DNA from: Physocladia obscura | Taxonomy: Eukaryota > Chytridiomycota > Chytridiomycetes > Chytridiales > Chytriomycetaceae | Length of the DNA: 13,753 nucleotides | Reading direction: 5' to 3' | Assembly (NCBI GenBank): GCA_027596945.1 | Contig: JADGJH010000856.1 | Span: 1-13,753 of the forward strand | In this document: positions 1 through 7,254 of the stretch, piece after piece | How the letters are laid out: every line of letters begins with the position of its first letter | Numbering within the stretch: position 1 is the first letter of the stretch | Translations under genes and position numbers: made by a program | Notes under the pieces: model-generated | Told to the model about the DNA's origin: nothing | Databases searched by the model: none | The model's input: the letters and a program-made list of their open reading frames with translations, nothing else

Positions 1-776
1 AAATTCATATTGTTAACTAACTGTTCGTGTGAAAAATCTCGAGCGCATTCAAACATTACATCTTCTACAAATCGGCCCGACTTCAATTTAAATTTGTTCT
101 CAACAGACATTCCCAGGAATCTAGAAGACTGTTAGTGTGGAAAAGAGATGAACAAAAATCTTACTTTTTAAGAAAAATGTCCTTGGCAGCATCATCGAAG
201 GACCCTGCTTTACTTCCTTGTGACTCTTTAGTCGGCTTTTTCGTGGCTGGGATTTCATGGTTCTAAATGTTTATCAAATATTTGTTCAAATGAAAGCCGA
301 ATCACTGCTCACCGTAGATGGTATAAAAGAGGAACTTGAGTCTCCAATGTGGTTATCAATTTCGCTTTCTCTTGCTCGTTTCCTGTAAATTGATGATTCA
401 ACTCTTTCCAATCCTCGAGCCAGCTCCCGTGTCGCAGTTTTAAATGCGGGTTTGGCTAATGTCTCTGACGAATCAATAATAAGGTCTCTTTGTTCTTTGA
501 AGTCTCTCAAACAGGATAGAAAGTCCTGAAGGCAAAGTTAGCTAGAATAAGACCCAAAAATGTGATAAAAATTACTTGTTTAATCGAATCCGTGAGTTTA
601 AAGGATTCATTGTACATGATTTTGAACCCACTCGTAAAATAGCTGAGGAGATTGCCCTCCAAAAGGCCGTCATACGTCAGTCCATATTCGCCCATTAACT
701 TATTAAGCCAGTGTATCGGGGTCGGGTCTGAGCATGTGCGAAAATACTCCACAGTGAATGTTTGCGTTCTTGACAT
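1..776 (-). CDS. Unrecognised multi-exon fungal protein, 5' portion (runs off left edge)
   Basis: Proposed exons on the minus strand are 776-576, 525-313, 262-165 and 120 to the window edge. The introns are 526-575 (50 bp, GTAATT...CTAAC...CAG), 263-312 (50 bp, GTGAGC...TAG) and 121-164 (44 bp, GTAAGA...CACTAAC...TAG). All three junctions keep phase, giving about 210 residues with no stop. Each exon read alone soon hits a stop, which supports the splicing. The start is the first ATG in exon 1 (MSRTQTFTVEYF). The middle is charged (KEQRDLIIDSSETL; ERVESSIYRKRARESEI). The last visible part includes SGRFVEDVMFECARDFSHEQ. That G-R-F-V-E-D segment loosely recalls large unnamed protein families of Mucoromycota and zoosporic fungi, but this is from memory and weak. 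No signal peptide is seen. The hydrophobic stretch obtained by reading through intron 1 is an artefact. Function unknown; the C-terminus lies outside the window. Confidence 0.72.
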
Positions 777-818
777 AATTTTTAAAAATGTTTTTTCAAA
801 CAAAAGTGTTTGTTGTTA

Positions 819-950
819 TCGGCTCACCAGGGCTAAGGTACTGGCTGGGTTTGAGGCTAAGGTCTCGATTACAACTATGGCACTTGTTTGATGTATTGAG
901 TCGGCTCGTCAGGGCCACGGTACTGATTGAGCTTGGGGCTACGGTCTCGA
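819..950. repeat. Imperfect 50-bp direct repeat, two copies
   Basis: Copies at 819-868 and 901-950 align without gaps and differ at 10 of 50 positions (80% identity). Both begin TCGGCTC, share CAGGG, GGTACTG and GGCTA, and end GGTCTCGA. The period is 82 bp. The flanks show only faint similarity. This could be an old tandem duplication or two copies of a dispersed element or binding-site cluster upstream of the left-edge gene. It is not a recognisable tRNA, 5S rRNA or transposon end. Confidence 0.75.
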
Positions 951-1100
951 CAAACACACCTGTTTCCCTCAACTGAAGTGACGTACGTATATTTAAGTAT
1001 CTGACAAGTATCTTAACATCTCATCACTTTTGATGTGTGGTCTTAATTATTCGCTGTTAAACTTCTCGTTCTTATTTGCTGTTACCTTTCCTTCCGCCCT

Positions 1101-1166
1101 AAAAGGCACGAATTAAGTAGCGAAACAAATTCACTCTCATTATCTCTACTTAATTCATGGCCTTTT
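1101..1166. repeat. Long hairpin (about 19 paired bases, 25-nt loop)
   Basis: The left arm is 1101-1120 and the right arm 1146-1166. The inner 11 bp (GAATTAAGTAG / CTACTTAATTC) pair perfectly. After one mismatch and one bulged base, pairing resumes through AAAAGG / CCTTTT. The 25-nt loop is 1121-1145. No T-run follows directly as in a bacterial terminator, and a fungal gene would not use one. A small inverted-repeat element or a structured leader RNA is possible. Confidence 0.65.
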
Positions 1167-1297
1167 GTTTAACACCAATCCCTCCTCTTTAGTCTTATTC
1201 GTATTCCATCGGGCCTTATATTCTCATTCTATTCGCCTTTTGTTTTTCATATTCGATTCGATTCTTTTCAGTATCCTGGTCGAATAATTCTGTGGAT

Positions 1298-1904
1298 ATG
1301 TACTACTCGGTTGGAACTGTTCAGATTGACTTTAAAAAGATAATGAATGACTCTGTATGTTATTTATTGCTCTAATTTATCCTTTTCAATTTCAGAAACA
1401 ATCTATGATATTCCGCTTGTTCATGGAGATGGACAACTCTTCCTAACATGCATGATTTATGGTTTATAATTTCCAGCTGGAACTGTTATCATCGCACATC
1501 TTCTTCCAAGACATCATCACCGAATTTACGACAGTCTTCTCGCTTTCAATGACTTGAATGATACCCAGAAAGGCCTGCTTATTTTAAGGCGGCTTTTGAA
1601 ACAGGAAACATTCAGTTATGTATATTGGTCTTCATTAAAACTCTTGTTTTTTCTATTAAATCCCTTTTTTTTTTTTTTCAAGAAAGCATCTCATCCGAAA
1701 CATATGAGAGCAATATTATGAGTTGTTGAACTTTTATGCTTTGAGGTATCATTACTCGTTTTTTGTAGTTCTGCTTTCATGGTAAAGTTGCCGAAAAGAT
1801 TACTCAAGTGGTTGTAGGTGGATGTTGATGGAACTGGTCTTTCAGGATATGTTTTTGCAAAAGAAATGGCTAACTTGTATAAACATTTCACACATTATCC
1901 ATAA
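1298..1904 (+). pseudogene. Decayed HNH-endonuclease-like gene
   Basis: A first exon, 1298-1354 (MYYSVGTVQIDFKKIMNDS), ends at a good donor GTATGT with acceptor TTTCAG at 1395. Joining by phase gives a frame that stops quickly. One frame over reads ETIYDIPLVHGDGQLFL, an in-frame TAA at 1467-1469, then GTVIIAHLLPRHHHRIYDSL and DLNDTQKGLLILRRL up to 1619. The A-H-[IL]-[IL]-P segment followed by ND..N-GLLL resembles the core of fungal HNH_2-type nucleases, in which those His and Asn residues lie in the metal site. A further intron (1620-1682) is plausible. The last piece, 1818-1904 (VDVDGTGLSGYVFAKEMANL and onward), joins upstream sequence only with another frame change. One stop plus two apparent frameshifts suggest a relic. 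Family assignment is from memory and moderate; decay is better supported than family. Confidence 0.45.
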
Positions 1905-1910
1905 TTCTAA

Positions 1911-1992
1911 AATATTCTCGAAAAATTAATAATTAAGTCACTTTTGAGTGAGAGTCCCACTGAAAAAATATCGAGGCACTTTCGAGAATATT
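1911..1992. repeat. 13-bp perfect inverted repeat enclosing duplicated short palindromes
   Basis: AATATTCTCGAAA at 1911-1923 is the exact reverse complement of TTTCGAGAATATT at 1980-1992. Overlapping this, GTGAGA-GTCCCAC (1948-1960) recurs as GTGAGA-TTCTCAC (1995-2007), 47 bp apart. The second copy is a perfect 6+1+6 palindrome, and both copies are followed by TGAAA. The block lies between the 3' ends of two converging, probably broken genes. It may be a miniature element footprint or a 3'-end structure. Confidence 0.6.
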
Positions 1993-2043
1993 GGGTGAGA
2001 TTCTCACTGAAATAAAACGGTACTATCCGGTGCTCGATGTATA

Positions 2044-2460
2044 CTACTGATGATATTGAAAAAGGCAAGGCGGTGTACCGTAGTAAAAGAACGCGTTTGA
2101 TGTGCGGCTGTAGACCAGCAGACTCCAGTGGCTTCCGCCGGGTGCGTCGAGGGACAGGCAGTCGTTGACGGGCAGAAAGACGGAGTGCTTGGCGGGCAGA
2201 CCGAGCGGCGACGCGACGGCGCGGGCGAAGGCGGCGTCGGGCGCGTTGACCAGCAGGTGCACCAGCGCCGGCGCCGCCAGGAACACGCCGCCGTCCGTCG
2301 CGCCGCCGCCACCGCCACCGCCGTGAAGCCCGAGCCGCAGCTCCTCGTACGCAAAGTGGATCAGCGCGTCGTTCAGCCACGCGCCGTCGTCAAGCAGCCG
2401 CGCGTCGCTCGCCCGCACACTCGCGTCGCCAACCGTTCTCACCACGACGTCTTCGGACAT
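2044..2460 (-). pseudogene. Den1/SENP8-type NEDD8 (Ulp1-family) cysteine protease, N-terminal half only
   Basis: Translation starts at the ATG at 2460 (MSEDVVVRTVGDASVRASDA). Family landmarks are LLDDGAWLNDALI (residues 22-34), VFLPVND (94-100) and GGSHWSLLVYS (108-118) with the catalytic His at residue 111. The frame then reaches NAFFYY (122-127), where family members continue Y-D-S with the catalytic Asp. A GT donor (GTACAC) begins at 2078, one base after this point, so the leftover G could start that Asp codon. I find no Gln or Asp-Cys-Gly (catalytic Cys) segment on the minus strand downstream. Read unspliced, the ORF ends after about ten unrelated residues. Known SENP8 proteins are about 210 residues; only about 127 are represented. 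The coding segment is very GC-rich (48 of 60 bases in 2221-2280; 15 of 60 in 2521-2580) with a glycine run at 47-53. Such enzymes remove NEDD8 from, or process, their targets; this copy should be inactive as it stands. Confidence 0.7.
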
Positions 2461-2651
2461 TGATTGAATTATTTCGAAGAAAAATTATCGCATCAACTTG
2501 TCTGAGAAGGCATTGCAAAGTGCTCTGTTTTTCCATTATTTAAAGACACTAGAATACTTTGAAAAGACACAATTTATAATTATGCAAATTTTGAAAGAGA
2601 TCTCTTCTATTTGTCATGTGGCGAGAAAAAGATTTCTTTGAAATCGCAAAA
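2461..2651. promoter_or_regulatory. Divergent intergenic region between protease fragment and acid phosphatase
   Basis: These 191 bp separate the minus-strand ATG at 2460 from the plus-strand ATG at 2652. The region is AT-rich, in abrupt contrast to the GC-rich protease exon. I see no clear TATA box. An in-frame upstream ATG at 2616 would add 12 residues (MWREKDFFEIAK) to the phosphatase. Confidence 0.4.
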
Positions 2652-4390
2652 ATGAGCACAGCTGATAACGGACTGCAGCTGAAGCAAGTGCTGGTCGTGC
2701 ACCGACACGGGGAGCGCGTTCCTGGTGAGACCGGGTGTATTCTTACACCTGTTACCAAGCTCGAACAGCCAAAAATACTGAACAAAAAGATAAACTAAAA
2801 CGCGAATAATAAAGTGCGGCAAGCGCCCCGAATTCTCGCACAAGGCGATCCGCAACACACACAACTGTGGACTCAGTGTGGCATTGCACCGTTTTTAAAT
2901 GCTTTTCATGAATTTGCGTTTGCTTTCGATACACCGCTGCAGCTTCCAGACACAACAAATGCCCATCCGCCATTTTATCCGCCTGTCGTGAAAGAGCTCC
3001 GTGTTGTGCAGGGAGATTCCATTCTACTCCCACCGTATTTATTCAACCAGAACACACTCAAGCAATTAACCAGTCAGCCCGCACACGCAGATGGCCTTTG
3101 GTTTGTTTTTTTGTTCTCTCTCAAAGATAACTCACTGTTTCCGCCTTTTTTTTTTCTTTTTTCTTCTTCTCAGTCAGCCAGGCCAGCTTACAGACATGGG
3201 TAAAATTACGCTACTCAATTTCGGCTCGAACTTGCGCCAAAAGTATGCAGGATCGCACGGCCTAATTCCCCCGATCCTCACACCACACTTTAACGCGCAC
3301 AATTTGTATGTTCGTTCGACAGGCTATCTTCGCACTATCGAGTCGGTTCAATATCTTCTTGCTGGTCTTTTTCCCTTCCATACGCGTTATCTCGGACCTT
3401 CCGGAGATGTAACCATACACATTAAAGCCGACGAAAATATGTACATTGATTTGACGTGCAAGAAGCTTATTCACCTTATCGAACCTTTCAAAAAAGCAGT
3501 TGATTTGCGATTTGGAGAATTGACGAATAAAATGATGGATCGACTGACGCAAATCTTTCCCGAAAACGCTTCCCCAAATGCATATTTGAAGGACGACGAA
3601 GTCATGTCGACGCCCGGTTCCAATCTGACAGAAGATGAAAAAAAATCGATTAATAAGCCATCTCCACAAAAATCAGTGCACAACAAGGATGAAAACGATC
3701 GTTTGAAAGGCTATAATCTTCGCGAGATTGATATTTTTTACGACACTCTCAAATGCATCAAAGCATCTGGTCTTGAACTCCCACGTGGAATCACTGACCA
3801 AGAATTGAATGATCTTGGCACTGTATTTATGGAATCTTTTGTTGGTGGGTTGATAGATGCCGGATCTGATTCTATTGCAGGTCAAGCAACAGCCAGTACT
3901 GTTCGCCGCCTTTTAATTGGTCGTTTCGTGTCTGATTTAATGCACCATTTGGATAAACGTACCCAAACACCTCTCAATGACGAGTATGCCGTTAAGCTGG
4001 GCCTTTTTTCAGGGCACGACACAACTATTCTGCCTTTGTTAATTGGACTTGGGGCAGCCACTGGAGGGAATAGATCATGGCCCAAATTTGCTGCAAACAT
4101 TACATTTGAGTTGTTTGAAAATGTTGGAAAGCAAAAAAATTCAAGCAAAATCGGAGATCATTTCGTACGCGTCAAGTATAACGATGAACCGCTTAACTTG
4201 TCATTCTGTAAAAACTATGGTTTGCGTAAATTAATTTTCTTTATAAAAAAAAATAACGTTTAAATATTTATTTTATTTTGTTCAAGGTTCACACTTTTTG
4301 GGAGATCCGTCAATGTGTTCGTATAAAGCTTTTTCAGGAAGAATGAAACTGCTGATATCTGAGAATCATAAAAAAGAGTGTGAACTCTAA
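2652..4390 (+). CDS. Histidine acid phosphatase, lysophosphatidic-acid phosphatase (ACP6) type
   Basis: CDS join(2652..2724, 2815..3100, 3174..4219, 4287..4390), 502 residues. Histidine phosphatases use a phospho-His intermediate; ACP6-type enzymes hydrolyse lysophosphatidic acid. The N-terminal signature VVHRHGERVP is at residues 15-24, with nucleophile His19 in RHGxRxP. Intron 1 follows directly (GTGAGA...AAAG). Then come the family block QPGQLTDMGK (from residue 121), LYVRSTGYLRTIESVQYLLA, and SGHDTTILPLL with the proton donor His401-Asp402. Intron 2 (GTTTGT...TTCTCAG) and intron 3 (4220-4286, GTTTGC...TTCAAG) keep phase. The last exon gives GSHFLGDPSMCSYKAF, matching the usual Cys-containing end. 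Without intron 3 the protein would end in a lysine-rich tail at 4263. No signal peptide or membrane segment is visible, suggesting an intracellular enzyme. An in-frame ATG at 2616 is the alternative start. Substrate is inferred from resemblance only. Confidence 0.88.
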
Positions 4391-4436
4391 TTAATGCTGA
4401 ATAATTTTTTTTTTTTTTTTTGTTATTGCAAAAAAC

Positions 4437-4442
4437 AATAAA
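4437..4442 (+). terminator. Polyadenylation signal of the acid phosphatase gene
   Basis: AATAAA lies 47 nt after the phosphatase stop codon, just past a 17-nt T run (4405-4421). This agrees with ending the gene at 4390. Confidence 0.45.
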
Positions 4443-4878
4443 GCAAGTAATACGTAGATGGCAAAATGATTTGTGAAAAGGGAAGAAGCACTTTGTTCGC
4501 ACTGCCAATTTGGAGGACATTTCATTAAAGTTATTTACTTACTTTTTTGAATGTGGGAACTTTGTTTTTTTTTGCGTCAGAAACGACACTCTTCTACCAA
4601 TGCGTTTAAGGAACCGTCTGCTGCGGAGTCAAACGGCTGTGTTTGGCCCAGAACTGCAACAACGCAAATTCAAGTCAAACTTTCACATGCAGCAAGCGTG
4701 TCGCCAAAACAGGAAGTAACTGTTGCTTTATTCAAAAAATTCATTTACGCATACTGCAATTACATCTGCTGTTTCAGACACAAAAGGTAAAACTGATCTG
4801 TTCCCGATTGCATGATTATGTGTTTGTCGAATTCTGTTTTTTTAAATGGAAGCGCGTAAATATTTTTCATGCAAAAAT
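4443..4878. other. Intergenic region between convergent genes; one unexplained coding-like stretch
   Basis: This lies between the probable 3' ends of the phosphatase (plus) and chitinase (minus). Most is AT-rich with no gene that I recognise. From 4581 to 4717 on the plus strand, one frame is open and Ser/Ala/Thr-rich (RHSSTNAFKEPSAAESNG, then ATTQIQVKLSHAASVSPKQE). It is preceded by an acceptor-like GCGTCAG and followed by a donor-like GTAACT, with a matching TTTCAG at 4774-4779. No start codon with a convincing upstream exon and no known domain were found. It may be a gene remnant or chance. Confidence 0.3.
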
Positions 4879-4884
4879 TTTATT
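4879..4884 (-). terminator. Polyadenylation signal of the chitinase gene
   Basis: AATAAA on the minus strand, about 190 nt past the chitinase stop at 5071. It implies a 3' untranslated region over roughly 4879-5070, which would explain why that stretch has no gene of its own. Confidence 0.4.
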
Positions 4885-5070
4885 GGAAGTTTTGCTTCAT
4901 AGTATCAAGCGTGACAGAGAGTTGTGCAGCGGAGACAGTATATTGCGGACAATGGCCAACAGATTGCGTTTGGGCCATTGATAAGACCGGCACTAACGAA
5001 ATTAAGATAGGAAAGAAAGGGGAAAAAAAATAATGAAGAAAAAATATCAAAAACCACCACAATTTTCTTG

Positions 5071-6776
5071 TCAGCAAACTGGCGACAAATTTTGGAAGCA
5101 ATTTTGGTTGGCCCCACAATTTGTGGAACTTGTATCGCTGCAAACAGCATTCGAGCAAGTAGAGTTTGCGTCAACCCAAGTTCCACCACATCTGTATGCT
5201 GTCGCAGTATTTTCCAGCGGTGCAGGTCCCAAAGATGCCAAAGAAACGCCTCCAGATCCCTTTCCGTCCAACACATTCCGCAACGTCTGAGAATATTCCG
5301 ACAACGGCGGATCCGCGTAATCCACAAACGACCACGCAAATGCAGGAGGATTCGAGGACGACACGTCGTATACCGAAAATCCAGCAAACTGGTCGTCGCT
5401 TTTGACCAAATCGTAAACTGTTTGGAGTGCAGACGCGTCCAAAAATCCACCGGAAATTGCTGACGTCCAGTCTCCGGCAAGACCAATCACAAGAGGACCA
5501 GTAAATAGAGTTTTCCATGTCACAAAATTAAATCCAAATGGATATGAGCAGACGGGATTGTTGTAATATTGGATAATTAAGTAGTCGATTGAGGATGCAG
5601 CGGCTGCAATGACGTCACCGACATTTTCATCCTTTCCAGCCGAACCCAAGTAGCATTGAGGAACGACTTGCGTTAGTTTTTGAATCAGCAACAAGAGAAA
5701 CAACAATTTAAAAAGTACTGCAGGTAATTTTACCTGCTACCAGAGAATTTGGGCTCAGTTTCTTCAAATTCTGTAGAAAACTGATCATTTCTGGCGTCCA
5801 TACAGTGGGATCATCGTTCTTTTCAACGTCCATTTCAATACCATTAAGAACAACACCTTCTCCGAATGGTCTGACAGCTGACTTCCCATCCAGAAACATA
5901 TCGTAAAACAGTGTTGCATATGCTGCACCATCGCCAACTACAAAAGTGTAAGGCGAAACTCTGTCCCCACCTATGGACAAAATGACTTTAACGCCCAAAG
6001 CTTGGCATGTTATGATGTCAAGTCCAATGCTAGCATAACCTTGAACCTGAATTTTTTTTTTTTTTGTTTATTTACTTTATCTTGTTAACTGTTGACCTGT
6101 CCGCGTGTATCAAAAACTATTTTACTTACAACATCTGCACTATTGCTTTCCAATCCATCGCCATTATATGTGTAGTGACCGCCATACGCGGTAGTCACAT
6201 TGAACGACGCAAATGTAATTGTGAATGTATTTTTACCTCCTCCAAAAATATTCAAGAAGGCCAAATTGATAACATCATAAAACCCTGTAAAAATTAAATG
6301 AGAAATCGGAACCCTTAATTAAATTATTATTCGTTTTTTTGTTTATTGCTCTGACCTGTTTGGCAATAATAAGCCAACGATCTTTGATAATCAGAAGTTA
6401 CCGTGACACGAGAATTTGTTCCATTCTTGATGTCAACACCATTTGCAAGTGCATTTTGTCCATAGTATCCATATAATTTGCTACTTTTCTTAGTTGTAGT
6501 GCTGCCAGAAGCGGTTTTAGTAGCTGTGGCAGAAATACTGGTCGTTACTGTCGTTATACTGGAACTGGATACAGATACTGTCTTTATTTGAGCATTATCG
6601 GAATCTGTGGTACTTGAAGCGATGTTCGTGTGATTCCGAGTCAAAAAATAGGCCAAAAGTGCTGTAGTCACAATCACCGCTGCACATACAAGGGCAATGA
6701 TTATTTTGAGCCAATTTCTTTTATTGCCTTGTGTAGCAGATTCTTGTTTTGACGGCGTTATTGGAGTGCTTGGCAT
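5071..6776 (-). CDS. GH18 class III (hevamine-like) chitinase, type II membrane-anchored, with Cys-rich C-terminal module
   Basis: CDS complement(join(5071..5666, 5734..6046, 6130..6284, 6356..6776)), 494 residues. It should hydrolyse beta-1,4 chitin bonds at the cell surface or wall. Residues 1-22 are polar with basic residues just before a hydrophobic anchor (about 23-45, IIIALVCAAVIVTTALLAYF). A Ser/Thr-rich linker follows to about residue 100, then the GH18 barrel. Barrel landmarks are LYGYYGQNAL, YYCQTGFYDVINLAFLNIFG across intron 1, GYASIGLDIITCQALGVKVI, VILSIGG, and the catalytic strand VVLNGIEMDVE. The usual D-G-I-D-F-D-x-E becomes N-G-I-E-M-D-V-E: the catalytic Glu and the preceding Asp remain, but two other acids are changed. 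The last 40 residues hold six cysteines (CGGTWVDANSTC...CGANQNCF...C), like small wall-associated modules in chytrids and oomycetes. Introns are 71, 83 and 67 bp and in phase. The first ATG before the anchor was chosen as start. Confidence 0.9.
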
Positions 6777-7254
6777 TTGCTGCTTGAAATAGTCTTTCCT
6801 TTCTAGAAAGAATAAAAATAAAAAATAAAAACTGAAATTGATAATTTAAAATTTAAATAAAAAAAAAAAAAAAAAATTTAAATAGCTTATTGCTGTTAGT
6901 GGTTGGCACAAAGGGTCACCTTATTTTCATCAAAAAAAAGTGTAGAAAATGAATTAAGTGAACGTTGATTACTCAATCTGCCTTCAACCAATGGATTTAT
7001 ACAGCAAAATCCTATTAGTCAATCTAAAATATTCTTGGTAGTCGTTCTACATGAATGTTCCAGGCACGCGCAAGCCACAGGGATTGTAAGTCTGTTTTTA
7101 TTGGTTTGATTTTTTTTTTTTTTTGTCAGGATTGGCAACCGTAACATAACACAAATGAGAGTAATTTATTTGCGCTTCAAAACAAAAAAGACTTAACAAA
7201 AAGCAAATAATATATATCAAAAAATAAAATAAAATTATGTAACAAATTTTATTT
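6777..7254. promoter_or_regulatory. Chitinase upstream region and WD40 gene 3' region
   Basis: This 478-bp AT-rich gap separates the tandem minus-strand genes. For the chitinase, a TATAAAT (minus strand, 7001-6995) lies about 220 nt upstream of its ATG, next to a CCAAT sequence (6988-6992, plus strand). The gap has an 18-nt A run (6859-6876) flanked by ATTTAAAT on both sides, and a 15-nt T run at 7110-7124. At the right end, AATAAA (minus strand, 7253-7248) directly follows the WD40 stop codon. No coding exon is seen. Confidence 0.4.

Larger units (their letters stand above)
777..1297. other. Intergenic region between divergent units; contains repeats and a hairpin
   Basis: About 520 bp separates the start of the left-edge gene (minus) from the decayed nuclease gene (plus). 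I see no convincing coding exon. It holds the 50-bp repeat pair (819-950) and the hairpin (1101-1166), described separately. Further right it is T/C-rich, ending in an acceptor-like TTTTCAG at 1265-1271. An upstream non-coding exon or leader intron of the nuclease relic could therefore lie here. Confidence 0.5.

Noticed and set aside
507..575. Hydrophobic transmembrane-like end (VIFITFLGLILANFAF) on the left-edge gene
   Set aside because: It lies inside a 50-bp intron with GTAATT, CTAAC and CAG; splicing joins the flanking exons in phase.
1461..1476. 16-bp intron (GTTTAT...CCAG) to remove the stop in the nuclease relic
   Set aside because: Far too short for any known spliceosomal intron; treated as a real in-frame stop.
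1907..2380. 157-codon minus-strand frame with Arg/Ala-rich start
   Set aside because: Alternate-frame shadow of the protease exon running into AT-rich DNA; no domain.
2128..2463. 111-codon plus-strand open frame rich in Arg/Val
   Set aside because: It is the antisense of the GC-rich protease exon. The absence of stops follows from GC content, and the minus strand carries clear family motifs.
4905..5486. 193-codon minus-strand frame overlapping the chitinase end
   Set aside because: Out of frame with the GH18 exon. Its tail lies in the probable 3' untranslated region, and the real frame ends after six conserved cysteines.
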